Source of the DNA: Oecophyllibacter saccharovorans
GTDB lineage: Bacteria > Pseudomonadota > Alphaproteobacteria > Acetobacterales > Acetobacteraceae
DNA length: 64,000 bases
Assembly: GCF_006542375.1 (NCBI RefSeq)
Contig: NZ_CP038143.1
Span: forward strand, 62,001-126,000
Direction of reading: 5' to 3'
In this document: one piece after another, positions 1-8,694 of the stretch
Layout of the letters: each line of letters begins with the position of its first letter
Position numbering within the stretch: position 1 is the first letter of the stretch
Program-made: the position numbers and the translations under genes
The notes under the pieces: model-generated
The model's input: only the letters and a program-made list of their open reading frames with translations
What the model was told of the DNA's origin: nothing
The model's database searches: none

Positions 1-1
1 G

Positions 2-226
2 CAGCAGGACACGTTTAACGCTTCTCTTGTCGGGACGGTTCAGGATATTCTTATCACCGGTCCGGGGCGCAAGGCAGGCCAGCTCAACGGGCGCACACCT
101 TATCTGCAACCCGTCCATTTTGAAGGCACGCCCGATCTGATCGGCCAGATCGTTCAAGTCCGCATCACTGAAAAACTCTCCAATTCCCTCAGCGCCATTC
201 TGCTTAAGGAGCATCCAGACGCGTGA
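2..226 (+). CDS. miaB: MiaB-type tRNA methylthiotransferase, C-terminal end (5' truncated by window)
   Basis: The frame opens at base 2 and runs without a stop to TGA at 224-226, giving 74 residues. The sequence looks like the TRAM RNA-binding domain that ends MiaB proteins: a Gly-rich stretch with GPGRKAGQLNGRT, then V-H-F-E-G and a closing strand IGQIVQVRITEKLSNSL. MiaB adds a methylthio group to i6A37 of tRNAs reading UNN codons; the radical-SAM core lies outside the window. The stop overlaps the GTG start of phoH by 4 bases (GTGA), so the two are probably translationally coupled. The order miaB-phoH-ybeY-corC is common in alphaproteobacteria, which supports the call; another MiaB/RimO-family member cannot be ruled out from the tail alone. 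Confidence 0.75.
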   Translation, partial: QQDTFNASLVGTVQDILITGPGRKAGQLNGRTPYLQPVHFEGTPDLIGQIVQVRITEKLSNSLSAILLKEHPDA

Positions 227-1473
227 CCCGTTATTCTCCTTCCTCCCGCTCCAGCACTGCCCGCCCCGACGGAGAGCAACGCACCCTCACGCTGCGGTTT
301 GAAGACAATGCGCTGCTTCAACGGATTCTGGGCGAGCATGACCGCAACCTGGCCCGGCTGGAAGACGGCCTGAACGCACGCCTTTCCTGCCGAGGCAACC
401 GCGTGGCCATTTCAGGCCCGAGCGATGCGGTGGACCAGGCACAGGCAGCCCTGCTCGGTCTCTACCGCCAGGCTGAACAGGGCGAGCCCATCGGCACCGA
501 GCAGGTGGATGCCATTCTGCGCCTGCTCAGCCACCCGTCCCGCAATCATGAAGCGGCAGCCTCCTCCGAACCGAGAACCCTTCAGAACGCCATCTCTTCC
601 CAGACTGCACGTGCAAGACCCGCACGTGACGGAAGCCGTTCAGGCCGCCAGCCCATCCCCTCTTCTTCCAGGTCCAGAAAAAGTGCAGGTCCTGGCGGCA
701 ACACCGCTTCGGCTGATCTGCGCCATCTGCCCACCATCCAGACCAAGCGCGGCGTTGTCAGCCCGCGCTCCCACGGGCAGACCGGGTACATGGAAGAGCT
801 GGGACGGCAGGAACTGGTTTTCGGCATCGGCCCTGCCGGCACCGGCAAGACCTATCTGGCCGTCGCCCAGGCAGTCGCCATGCTGCAGGCAGGCCAGGTG
901 GACCGCATCATCCTCTCGCGCCCAGCTGTTGAGGCCGGTGAAAAGCTGGGCTTTCTCCCGGGCGACATGCGCGAGAAGATCGACCCCTATCTGCGCCCGC
1001 TTTATGATGCCCTGCATGACATGATGCCAGCCGAGCAGATCACCCGTCGCATGGGCAACGGGGAAATCGAGGTGGCCCCCCTTGCCTTCATGCGCGGTCG
1101 CACGCTGGCGCACGCCTATGTCATCCTCGATGAAGCCCAGAACACCACCCCTGCACAGATGAAGATGTTCCTTACCCGCATGGGGCCGAACACGCGCATG
1201 GCCATCACGGGCGACATTAGCCAGATCGATCTACCGCCCGGGGTCACTTCCGGCCTCAAGAACGCTCTTCATACCCTGGAGGGCGTGGAAGGCATTTCCA
1301 TATGCCACCTCACTTCAGAAGACGTGGTGCGTCATCCACTCGTGGCCCGGATCGTCGACGCTTATGACCGCCAGCCCCCTGAAGAACCGACCTCCAGAAA
1401 TACCTATGACCGCGACGAGGGACACCAGCGGAGAAACAGCCGGACCCATGGGCGTTTCCCGCGCACACGCTGA
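223..1473 (+). CDS. phoH: PhoH-family ATPase (YbeZ-like)
   Basis: 416 residues starting at a GTG that overlaps the upstream stop. The first ~80 residues look like the KH-like N-terminal domain of YbeZ proteins; residues ~100-180 are a low-complexity Ser/Arg/Pro linker longer than usual. The P-loop GPAGTGKT lies near residue 204 and the Walker B ILDEAQN near residue 301, followed by the conserved T-P-x-Q-M-K-M-F-L-T-R motif. PhoH proteins are predicted RNA-linked NTPases that work with the rRNA endonuclease YbeY, whose gene follows directly. The last ~30 residues are charged and overlap possible ybeY starts. Family call is firm; the biochemical role is only known in outline. Confidence 0.93.
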   Translation: MTRYSPSSRSSTARPDGEQRTLTLRFEDNALLQRILGEHDRNLARLEDGLNARLSCRGNRVAISGPSDAVDQAQAALLGLYRQAEQGEPIGTEQVDAILRLLSHPSRNHEAAASSEPRTLQNAISSQTARARPARDGSRSGRQPIPSSSRSRKSAGPGGNTASADLRHLPTIQTKRGVVSPRSHGQTGYMEELGRQELVFGIGPAGTGKTYLAVAQAVAMLQAGQVDRIILSRPAVEAGEKLGFLPGDMREKIDPYLRPLYDALHDMMPAEQITRRMGNGEIEVAPLAFMRGRTLAHAYVILDEAQNTTPAQMKMFLTRMGPNTRMAITGDISQIDLPPGVTSGLKNALHTLEGVEGISICHLTSEDVVRHPLVARIVDAYDRQPPEEPTSRNTYDRDEGHQRRNSRTHGRFPRTR

Positions 1474-1984
1474 GATGCCTGGGGGACCCGCAATCGAGGA
1501 GGGCCATCCCGAGACCCCCATCCTCGTTGAGGCGCCCGGATGGCGTCGGCAGATCAACGATCTGGAAAAACTCGTCAACCGTACGACTGCCGCCACCCTG
1601 CGGCATGGCAGGGTCGTGCAGACCCTGTCAGCTGGCCCTGCCCCGACCGTCACCTTTTCCGATGACCGGCGGATCCGCAGACTGAACGGTCGGTTCCGCG
1701 GCCGGCATAAGCCCACCAATGTGCTGACTTTCGAGCCGCCCGCTCCTTTCATGGGAGGAGACATCATTCTGGCGCTCGAGACAGTCCAACGCGAAGCGCA
1801 GGGCGCCGGACGCCCGCTGCGCGCTCATCTTTCTCATCTTCTGGTGCACGGCCTGCTGCATCTGGCAGGTCATGACCATCATCACCCCGGTGAGGCCAGG
1901 CGAATGGAAACCCTCGAGACGCGCATCATGCGCGCCCTGGGTTTTGCCGATCCCTGGAAACAGGTTAACAGGCGAAGACCATGA
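1448..1984 (+). CDS. ybeY: endoribonuclease YbeY (rRNA maturation factor)
   Basis: The Zn-binding motif of YbeY is clear: H-G-x-L-H-L-A-G-H-D-H near the C-terminus, preceded by R-x-L-N-x-x-F-R and the T-N-V-L-T-F strand. YbeY is a single-strand RNase acting in 16S rRNA 3' end maturation and 70S quality control. The start is uncertain. The open frame reaches back to ATG 1364, which would overlap phoH by 110 bases; ATGs also lie at 1406, 1448 and 1475. I list 1448 because GGAG sits 14 bases upstream, but 1475, just after the phoH stop, fits usual family length equally well. The stop overlaps the corC start by 4 bases (ATGA). Confidence 0.9.
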   Translation: MGVSRAHAEMPGGPAIEEGHPETPILVEAPGWRRQINDLEKLVNRTTAATLRHGRVVQTLSAGPAPTVTFSDDRRIRRLNGRFRGRHKPTNVLTFEPPAPFMGGDIILALETVQREAQGAGRPLRAHLSHLLVHGLLHLAGHDHHHPGEARRMETLETRIMRALGFADPWKQVNRRRP

Positions 1985-2922
1985 CCATTTCTCCACCCGA
2001 TTCTCCCGCTCCTGACGTTCCTCCCAAGGAGCGCGCCTCCTTTCTGAGCCTTTTCGGCCGGCGGCAACGGGAACAGGGACTGCGCGACACGATCGCCACG
2101 CTCGTCAAGGAATCCGCCGCTGATTCCGACACCCCCGACACGCCGGAGCTAGACCGACAGGAACGGGCGCTCATCATGAATGTCCTGCGCCTGCGAGACA
2201 TCACTGCAGATGACGTCATGGTTCCCCGCACCGATATCGTGGCCATGACGGACGATATCGCTCTTGACGAAGCGCTGGAGATGATGAAGCGCGAGCAGCA
2301 CTCGCGCCTGCCGGTCTATCACGGAGAGCTCGATGACGTGGTTGGGATGATCCACGTCAAGGATCTGGTGGCCGCCATCGGCCAGGACAAACCCTTCGAC
2401 CTCAAATCCCTTCTGCGCCAGCCCCTTTTCATCGCGCCGACCATTCCGATCCTCGATCTTCTGCTCCAGATGCGCCAGCGCAGAACGCATATGGCCCTGG
2501 TCATTGATGAATATGGCAGCATCGACGGGCTGGTTACGATTGAAGACCTCATTGAAACGATCGTCGGTGATATTTCCGACGAGCATGATGAACCCGTCAG
2601 GGAAGCGTGGATCGAACGCCCTGACGGTACCATCGACCTGGATGCGCGCCTGCCTATCCGCGAGCTGGAGGAAAAGGTCGGGCGTTTTCTGACCGATGTG
2701 GAACGCGAGGCGGAGATCGAAACGGTGGGCGGCCTGGTTTTCCGCCTGGCTGAACATGTTCCGGCCCGTGATGAAGTGCTGACCCATCCAAGCGGGCTGG
2801 AATTCCGCGTTCTTGAAGCCGATGCACGTCACATCCGGCGTTTGCGGATGCGCCTGCCTGCTGACTGGAAGCCAGACGATGCTTCGCACACTGAAGCGGA
2901 ACCTGATGACCGCGAGACTTGA
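1981..2922 (+). CDS. corC: CorC/HlyC-family CBS-domain protein
   Basis: 313 residues. A short N-terminal segment is followed by a conserved entry block (L-R-x-x-D-V-M-V-P-R-T-D near residue 80), two CBS domains to about residue 205 (ending in EDLIETIVGDI-DEHD), and a C-terminal CorC_HlyC domain with FVD-like beta strands (residues ~225-300). There is no membrane-spanning N-terminal DUF21 domain, so this is the soluble YbeX/CorC type rather than the larger YfjD/PaeA type. In enterobacteria CorC is linked to Mg2+/Co2+ efflux and ribosome health; its place right after phoH-ybeY fits the ribosome link. Function here is inferred from family and operon. Confidence 0.88.
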   Translation: MTISPPDSPAPDVPPKERASFLSLFGRRQREQGLRDTIATLVKESAADSDTPDTPELDRQERALIMNVLRLRDITADDVMVPRTDIVAMTDDIALDEALEMMKREQHSRLPVYHGELDDVVGMIHVKDLVAAIGQDKPFDLKSLLRQPLFIAPTIPILDLLLQMRQRRTHMALVIDEYGSIDGLVTIEDLIETIVGDISDEHDEPVREAWIERPDGTIDLDARLPIRELEEKVGRFLTDVEREAEIETVGGLVFRLAEHVPARDEVLTHPSGLEFRVLEADARHIRRLRMRLPADWKPDDASHTEAEPDDRET

Positions 2923-2990
2923 TGAACGGTCGGTGACTTCGTAACGTGTCGGCCCTTCTCACCTCTTCACCCGAACATTACCAAACCCTC

Positions 2991-3014
2991 TGATATTCCC
3001 GGTGATATTCTCGG
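2991..3014. repeat. tandem 12-bp direct repeat upstream of the DsbA-like gene
   Basis: TGATATTCCCGG (2991-3002) is followed directly by TGATATTCTCGG (3003-3014), one mismatch. The pair lies 53 bases before the ATG of the DsbA-like gene, in the only noncoding gap between corC and that gene. It could be an operator or part of a promoter; no function is shown. Confidence 0.6.
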
Positions 3015-3066
3015 TTTAAATCGCCTTTCAGTCCGTTCACTTTCCTCATTCAGCCGGAGCCTGGCC

Positions 3067-3771
3067 ATGCGCAGCCCTTATCGCCTCACCCGTCGTTCCC
3101 TTCTGGTCGCTGCGCCGGGTGCCCTGGCGCTCAGCGGTCTGATCCTCTCTGTGAAGGACAGCGCAGCAGCTGACGAGACTTCCGCCCCTGCCGACCGGGC
3201 ACCCGCCAGCCCTCCGGCGCAAGCCGGAACCGTTGGTGCCACAGATCCCCGTCTTGCACCGCGCATCATCGGCAATCCCAATGCCAAGGTTCTGGTGCAG
3301 GAGTGGTTTTCCCTGACCTGCACGCATTGCGCCCATTTCGCCCTGACCGAATTCCCCCAGGTCAAGAAGGACTTCATCGATACCGGCAAGATCCGTTTCC
3401 AGTTCAATGATTTTCCGATGGACGGTGCTGGTCTGCTGGGCGCGATGGTGGCACGCAGCCTGCCTGAAAACCGCTACCTGCCCTTTATCGATGCCCTTTT
3501 CTCCCACCAGGTGAAATGGCTGTTCTCAGGCGGTGATCCGGTAGCCTATCTGGAGAAAATCGCCGCTCTGGCAGGGGTTTCCAAAGCGCAGTTCGATGCG
3601 ATCCGCAATGACAAGGCCTATGCCGAGGCTCTCTACAATCAGGCCCATCAGGCAGAAGAGAAATACCATATCGAGGGCACGCCCTACTTCCGTTTCAACA
3701 ATCTTGCCCTCCCCCAGGACCCGGGCAACATCACGAAATTTGCTGAAATGGTCAAAAAGGCTGCCAGCTGA
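3067..3771 (+). CDS. periplasmic DsbA-family thiol:disulfide oxidoreductase
   Basis: 234 residues. The N-terminus (two Arg before S-L-L-V-A-A-P-G-A-L-A-L) looks like a Sec or weak Tat signal peptide, followed by an Ala/Pro-rich linker to about residue 60. The mature part begins with a thioredoxin fold containing Cys85-Thr-His-Cys88, then the FPMDGAG and EGTPYFRFN segments; the latter carries the cis-Pro loop (G-T-P). DsbA-like proteins with this layout oxidise or isomerise periplasmic thiols; the CTHC pair differs from the CPHC of E. coli DsbA and resembles the alphaproteobacterial DSBA/BdbD group. GGAG 8 bases before the ATG supports the start. A stable hairpin follows the gene. Confidence 0.85.
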   Translation: MRSPYRLTRRSLLVAAPGALALSGLILSVKDSAAADETSAPADRAPASPPAQAGTVGATDPRLAPRIIGNPNAKVLVQEWFSLTCTHCAHFALTEFPQVKKDFIDTGKIRFQFNDFPMDGAGLLGAMVARSLPENRYLPFIDALFSHQVKWLFSGGDPVAYLEKIAALAGVSKAQFDAIRNDKAYAEALYNQAHQAEEKYHIEGTPYFRFNNLALPQDPGNITKFAEMVKKAAS

Positions 3772-3792
3772 ACCGGCTTCGCTTCCATCCAG

Positions 3793-3846
3793 CCTGTCAG
3801 GGAAAGATCTCTGCATGGATCAAGTTTCCTGACAGGTCAGGAAACT
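3793..3846 (+). promoter_or_regulatory. two mutually exclusive RNA hairpins before smc
   Basis: Segment 3823-3832 (AGTTTCCTGA) pairs perfectly with 3837-3846 (TCAGGAAACT) around a 4-base loop CAGG. The same left arm plus loop (3825-3836, TTTCCTGACAGG) also pairs with 3793-3805 (CCTGTCAGGGAAA), with a single bulged base. The two structures cannot form together. No U-run follows the downstream hairpin, and the smc ATG lies 32 bases on. This may be an end-of-transcript structure for the DsbA-like gene or a switch in the smc leader. Confidence 0.55.
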
Positions 3847-3877
3847 GTCTGATCACTGCGCGGGCAGACGTGTTTTC

Positions 3878-6800
3878 ATGACTGACCCCAAATCCCACAA
3901 GGCCGCGATCACCTCACTGACCCTCAGCGGTTTCAAGAGCTTTGCCGACGAGACCAGCCTGCCCATTCTGCCAGGGCTGTCGGGGATTGTGGGGCCGAAT
4001 GGCTGCGGCAAGTCCAACATCGTTGAAGCGCTGCGCTGGGTCATGGGAGAATCCTCAGCCCGTGCCCTGCGTGGTGGCGAGAGCGACGACCTCATTTTTG
4101 CCGGCAGCCGGGGGCGCGCCGCCCGCAACCTGATGCGCGTGGCCCTGACCCTGCAGGATGCGCAAGGCCTTGCGCCCCCTCCGCTGACTGACAGCCCCGT
4201 TCTGGAAGTGCAGCGCCAGGCGGAACGGGAACAGGGCACCTCCTACCGTCTTAACGGCCGGGCCGTGCGCGTGCGCGATATCCATACCCTTTTTGCGGAT
4301 CTGGCTTCCGGTGCCAGGAGCTCTGCGATCATCAGCCAGAATCGCGTCGGCCGCCTGATCAGCGCCAGGCCTGAAGAACGACGCCTGCTGCTGGAAGAGG
4401 CGGCAGGCATTACAGGGCTGCATGCCCGCCGCAATGACGCAGCGATGAAACTCCGCCAGACCGAAACCAATCTTGAACGCGCCCGGGAACGTTCCCAACA
4501 GCTGAAACAGCGCCTGGAAGAGCTGCACCACCAGGTCGAACAGGCCCGGAATTATCGCCGCCATGCCGCCACTGTCAGGGACTGCGAAGAAGCCCTTCTG
4601 CACCTGCAGCACCGCCAGGCCCGCTCCCAGGTGGAGAAGTTTTCCAGCCTTCTTGAAAAAACGCGGCAGGATCTGGAGCAACTCCAGCAGCACGCGCATC
4701 AACAGCAGAAACTCTCAACTCAGCTCCAGGCAGAACTCGCCAGGCACCGCCAGCAGCATGGACAGCTCGACCAGCGTTGGCAGGCGCTTCACCTCCAGGT
4801 TGAGCTGACCAGAACAGAGCTGCACCATGCCCGACAAACCGCTGCGGATCGCCAGGAGGAACAGCGCCATCTCGAGACCGAACAGGAACGGTGCCGGGCC
4901 GCCCTCACCTGCCTGCTGGAGGCCCAGACCAAAGACCATCACCAGCTGGAAATGCTGCAGGAGCGGCTGGAGACCTGCACAACCGCACTGCCACAGTTGC
5001 AACAAGACCACTTCACCGCAGTGCAGGCGCTCAAACAAGCACGTGACGCGCAGACCCACGCCCAGGTGACTTTCCAGACAGCTTCGAGCCAGAGGCAACG
5101 CCTCGTCCAACAGGCAGAACAATTTCAGAAACAACTGGCGCTTCTACGTGCAGAAAAAACCCAGCGGCTTGAGGAGCGGTCTCAGCTAGGCCAGAAACTC
5201 GCTGTCCGCCCCGCCCCTGACCAGCTGCGCGCTCAGCTGGCCCAGGCGCAGGAAGAGCACTCCCAACAGCAGAAACAGCTGGGAAATCTCCGGGAAGCTG
5301 AGCAGGAAACGCAATTTTCTGCGCGTCTCACCCGACAGGAATTCCAGCAGGCGGAAGCCGCTCTCCAGCGCCTGGATCATCAGGAAAAAACCCTTGCAGG
5401 CCGGCTTTCTACCCAGGCTGGCCGTTTGCACGATATCCAAAAGGAGATCACCTCTCACGAACGCGCCCTGCAGGCGCTGCCAGCTGCACAAATGCTGGAA
5501 GAAACCGTTCAGAAGGCTGAAAGCTTTCTCTCATTGGCCCAGAACGAGGTGAAAGAAGCCGAACTGTCCTGCAGCGTTCAGGAGCAGGAATGGCTTACCG
5601 TGCAGGGGAAAGAGGCACAGTCCCGTCAGCGCAGGGAAAGCCTGGAAGCAGAAGAGACACATCTGACCCAACGTCTCCTTTCGGAAGAAGCGGCCGTTGC
5701 GCGGAAACGCGAAGAGCTGGCCGTACTGACCGGGAAACTTCCACCGGATGCAGAGCTGCATCAGGCGCAGAACACGCTGGAGCAGGCTGAAAAGACTCTT
5801 GAAAAACAGGTACAGCTGCACAACGAAATGCTGGCAGAGCATCAGGCGCTTCAGGAACGCACTGAAACTGCCCGCATTGAACTCCGGGAAACTGAAACGG
5901 CTCTCCTGCGGTTGCAGAGCGAGAAAACAGGTCTCCAGGCCAGTTGCCAGCAATCTGCTGCTGAAGACGCACCGCAGCAGCCCTTTCCTACCCTTGCCAC
6001 TGCGCTGGTTTGCCCGCCGGAACTGGTTGAAGCGGTTGGGAACGCCTTAGGGGCCTCTGTGGAAGGAAGCCTTGCCCCGACAGACACCGCCTCTTTCTGG
6101 CGCAGACTGCCCCCCCTTTCCCTACCCCCTGTCCGGGAAGATCTCCCTGCCCTGGCTTCCCTGGTCAGCGCCCCTCCTGAAGCCCAACGACGGTTGGAAA
6201 CGATCTACGTAGTCGCTTCTGCAGAGGAAGCAGAACGCCTGCAGCCTGATCTGCGGCCCGGACAGCTCCTCGTTACCCGCGAAGGTACGATCTGGCGCTG
6301 GGATGGATTTGTCCAACGTGCCCCGACCGCATCATCAGCGACCCGGCAGCTGGCACTCCAGCAGCAACTTCGGGCCGTGGATCAGGCGCAGGCGCAGGCC
6401 CGCAGGAAGTTGCAAAAACTGCAGCCGGAAGTTCAGGCTCTCGAAGAGCAATGTAAGCAGGCACATGAAGCGCTGACAGCTTCCACGTCACATCTTGAAA
6501 GATGCCAGCACGCCAGCGCTGAAGCGGGCACCCGTCTCCAGGCTGTCCGACAGGCCCGGACCCTTCAGGGGCAAGCCTTGACACAGGGCCGCCAGCACCT
6601 CGAGCAGCTGGAAAAACAACTGACTTATTCCAGGGCCCGGCTGCAACAGGTCAAGCAGGCCCTCGCTGCCCTGACAGTCAGCGCGCCTGGAGCAGAAAAG
6701 CTTCAGAAAACGCTTACGGAAGCCCGCCACAGCCTTCAGCAATGCCGCCAGCAGGCGGAAGCTGCCCTGTCTGCTTACCAGAAAGCCTGTAATCAGCGGG

Positions 6801-8437
6801 AGGAAAGCAAAAGACAGAAAAACCAATGCTCCGAACGGCTTACAGAACTGAGACGCCAGCTGAGCCTGACTGAAACGGAAAAACGCGCCTGCCAGACCGA
6901 ACTGGCGACAGTCACGGCAGACAGGGAAGCCTGTGAGCGTCACAAGGAGCAAAGGCAGGAAAAACTGCAGCTGATTGAGAAAGAACTTTCCAGCCTCCAG
7001 AACCAGCAGAAGGCCCAGATGCACCAGCAGAGTCAGCAGGCAGCCCTTTGCGCTTCACTGGACACGCAGCTTGCTTCCCTGCTGGAGGAAACTCACGCCC
7101 TGCACCAGGGTCTGCAAGAGCTGCAGCAACAGGAACAGCAGGCAGCCAACCTGCTGACGCGCCATGAGACTGAACTGCAGATGGTTCAGCTGGAACTGTC
7201 GCAGCTTCCCCCCGAGGCTGACACCTACCAGCTTCTGCAGAAGGCCAGCGAAACCTGTCAGGCTCAGGAAAGGGCAACTCAGACCTTGCAGGAGGAAATT
7301 CAGCAAACCCAGCAGGAAATTCACCATGTTCAAAGCCAGTCGGAAACGCTCGAAGGGCGGATTGAAGCGCGAAAAGCTGAAAAGACCCGCCTGGAAACAA
7401 CCCGGGATCACCTGACAACGCGTTTCGCCCATCTCCGGGCCCAGGCTGAAAGGTCCGAACTGAAAGAACTGACACGCGCGCTTGATGAAAAGACCCGCAA
7501 GCTCGCCAGCCTCGAAGAAGAACGCGCCGCGCAGGCTGCCCAGCTTGAGGAGGCTCAAGCCAGCCTGGAAGCGCATGAAGCCGCAACTGTCGTTGCCCGC
7601 AAGCAGCTGACTGAAAAACGTGAAACAGCCCTTGGGCTTCAGGCACGGCTGGAGCAGGCCCTGGAAACCCGTGACCGGCTCCAGGAGGAACGGCCTCTCC
7701 CCTCATCTCCTGCGCCCCAGCTCTCCTGCGCGTTTGAAGGCCTGAGTGAGCGTGAGATCAGAAAGTTGCTGAAAGAAGCCCTGAACGCACGTGAGGGCCT
7801 GGGCAGTGTCAATCTGTGCGCTGAAGAAGAATGCACCACCCTACAAGGGCAATACGATCAGCTGGCAGCAGAACAGGCGGATCTGCAGGGCGCGGTCTCA
7901 CGCCTTGATACCGCTGTGCAGACCCTCAACCGCGAAGGCCGCGCGCGCCTCAAACAGGTCTTTGCGGAAATGGACAGTCAGTTCCAGTCACTTTTCTCAC
8001 GCATGTTCGGAGGCGGCCGCGCCCATCTGGGGCTGGTCGGGTCCGAAGACCCCCTTGAAGCAGGACTGGAGATTTTCGCCCAGCCACCCGGAAAGAAACT
8101 GGCCACGCTTTCCCTCCTGTCAGGCGGGGAACAGGCCCTGACCGCCCTGTCGCTGATCTTTGCCGCCTTTCAGTGCACTCCGGCCCCCCTCTGCGTGCTG
8201 GATGAAGTGGACGCACCGCTTGATGATGCCAATGTGGAGAGGTTCTGCGCCCTGTTGCGCGACATGACCCGCCAGACCGGTACACGCTTTCTCGTTGTAA
8301 CACACCACCAGCTCACCATGGCGCATATGGACCGCCTGTTCGGTGTTACGATGCAGGAACGCGGGGTCAGCCGGCTGCTATCAGTCAATTTTGACGAGAG
8401 CCTCGCCCTGCTGGACAACACCTCTCAAAGCGCCTAA
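3878..8437 (+). CDS. smc: chromosome segregation protein SMC
   Basis: 1519 residues, clearly longer than the ~1150-1200 usual for bacterial SMC. The N-terminal head has the P-loop GPNGCGKSN (~residue 38) and W-V-M-G-E-S followed by the R-loop region. Long Gln/Glu/Leu-rich coiled coils flank a reduced hinge at about residues 700-820. The C-terminal head carries the ABC signature L-S-G-G-E-Q (~1414) and Walker B CVLDEVDAPLDD (~1439). SMC dimers organise and segregate the chromosome with ScpA and ScpB, neither of which is in this window. The extra length lies in the coiled-coil arms; similar long SMCs are known to me from acetic acid bacteria. No good Shine-Dalgarno precedes the ATG at 3878. Confidence 0.96.
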   Translation: MTDPKSHKAAITSLTLSGFKSFADETSLPILPGLSGIVGPNGCGKSNIVEALRWVMGESSARALRGGESDDLIFAGSRGRAARNLMRVALTLQDAQGLAPPPLTDSPVLEVQRQAEREQGTSYRLNGRAVRVRDIHTLFADLASGARSSAIISQNRVGRLISARPEERRLLLEEAAGITGLHARRNDAAMKLRQTETNLERARERSQQLKQRLEELHHQVEQARNYRRHAATVRDCEEALLHLQHRQARSQVEKFSSLLEKTRQDLEQLQQHAHQQQKLSTQLQAELARHRQQHGQLDQRWQALHLQVELTRTELHHARQTAADRQEEQRHLETEQERCRAALTCLLEAQTKDHHQLEMLQERLETCTTALPQLQQDHFTAVQALKQARDAQTHAQVTFQTASSQRQRLVQQAEQFQKQLALLRAEKTQRLEERSQLGQKLAVRPAPDQLRAQLAQAQEEHSQQQKQLGNLREAEQETQFSARLTRQEFQQAEAALQRLDHQEKTLAGRLSTQAGRLHDIQKEITSHERALQALPAAQMLEETVQKAESFLSLAQNEVKEAELSCSVQEQEWLTVQGKEAQSRQRRESLEAEETHLTQRLLSEEAAVARKREELAVLTGKLPPDAELHQAQNTLEQAEKTLEKQVQLHNEMLAEHQALQERTETARIELRETETALLRLQSEKTGLQASCQQSAAEDAPQQPFPTLATALVCPPELVEAVGNALGASVEGSLAPTDTASFWRRLPPLSLPPVREDLPALASLVSAPPEAQRRLETIYVVASAEEAERLQPDLRPGQLLVTREGTIWRWDGFVQRAPTASSATRQLALQQQLRAVDQAQAQARRKLQKLQPEVQALEEQCKQAHEALTASTSHLERCQHASAEAGTRLQAVRQARTLQGQALTQGRQHLEQLEKQLTYSRARLQQVKQALAALTVSAPGAEKLQKTLTEARHSLQQCRQQAEAALSAYQKACNQREESKRQKNQCSERLTELRRQLSLTETEKRACQTELATVTADREACERHKEQRQEKLQLIEKELSSLQNQQKAQMHQQSQQAALCASLDTQLASLLEETHALHQGLQELQQQEQQAANLLTRHETELQMVQLELSQLPPEADTYQLLQKASETCQAQERATQTLQEEIQQTQQEIHHVQSQSETLEGRIEARKAEKTRLETTRDHLTTRFAHLRAQAERSELKELTRALDEKTRKLASLEEERAAQAAQLEEAQASLEAHEAATVVARKQLTEKRETALGLQARLEQALETRDRLQEERPLPSSPAPQLSCAFEGLSEREIRKLLKEALNAREGLGSVNLCAEEECTTLQGQYDQLAAEQADLQGAVSRLDTAVQTLNREGRARLKQVFAEMDSQFQSLFSRMFGGGRAHLGLVGSEDPLEAGLEIFAQPPGKKLATLSLLSGGEQALTALSLIFAAFQCTPAPLCVLDEVDAPLDDANVERFCALLRDMTRQTGTRFLVVTHHQLTMAHMDRLFGVTMQERGVSRLLSVNFDESLALLDNTSQSA

Positions 8438-8482
8438 CGACGGAGAAAGCGGGGCGGGACTGTACGAAATCCACTCTCTCGC

Positions 8483-8511
8483 TTGACGATTTCGGCCCGA
8501 CAGCGGAAAAT
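8483..8511 (+). promoter_or_regulatory. candidate sigma-70 promoter after smc
   Basis: TTGACG at 8483-8488 is followed after 17 bases by GAAAAT at 8506-8511 (4 of 6 matches to TATAAT). It lies in the 257-base gap before the metallophosphoesterase and would start transcription near 8518. Judged by eye only. Confidence 0.35.
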
Positions 8512-8694
8512 CCCCCTCACATATTCATACTTCGCTGTAATTCCTTACTTCCACCATCGCTTTTGCCTGCTCCTTTCTGGAGACATGCAGGAAGGGGTGT
8601 TACCTAACCCCATTTCAGGAAAGTCCGAACCATTTTTGCTGAGCCGTCTTTTTCCCCATCCGCCCTGAAGCGCATACGCGAACATGGTCTGCGT

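Noticed and set aside
6912-7706. 264-residue minus-strand frame inside smc
   Set aside because: Mirror of the Gln/Leu-rich coiled coil; the smc frame is clearly the coding one, and no ribosome site or motif is seen.
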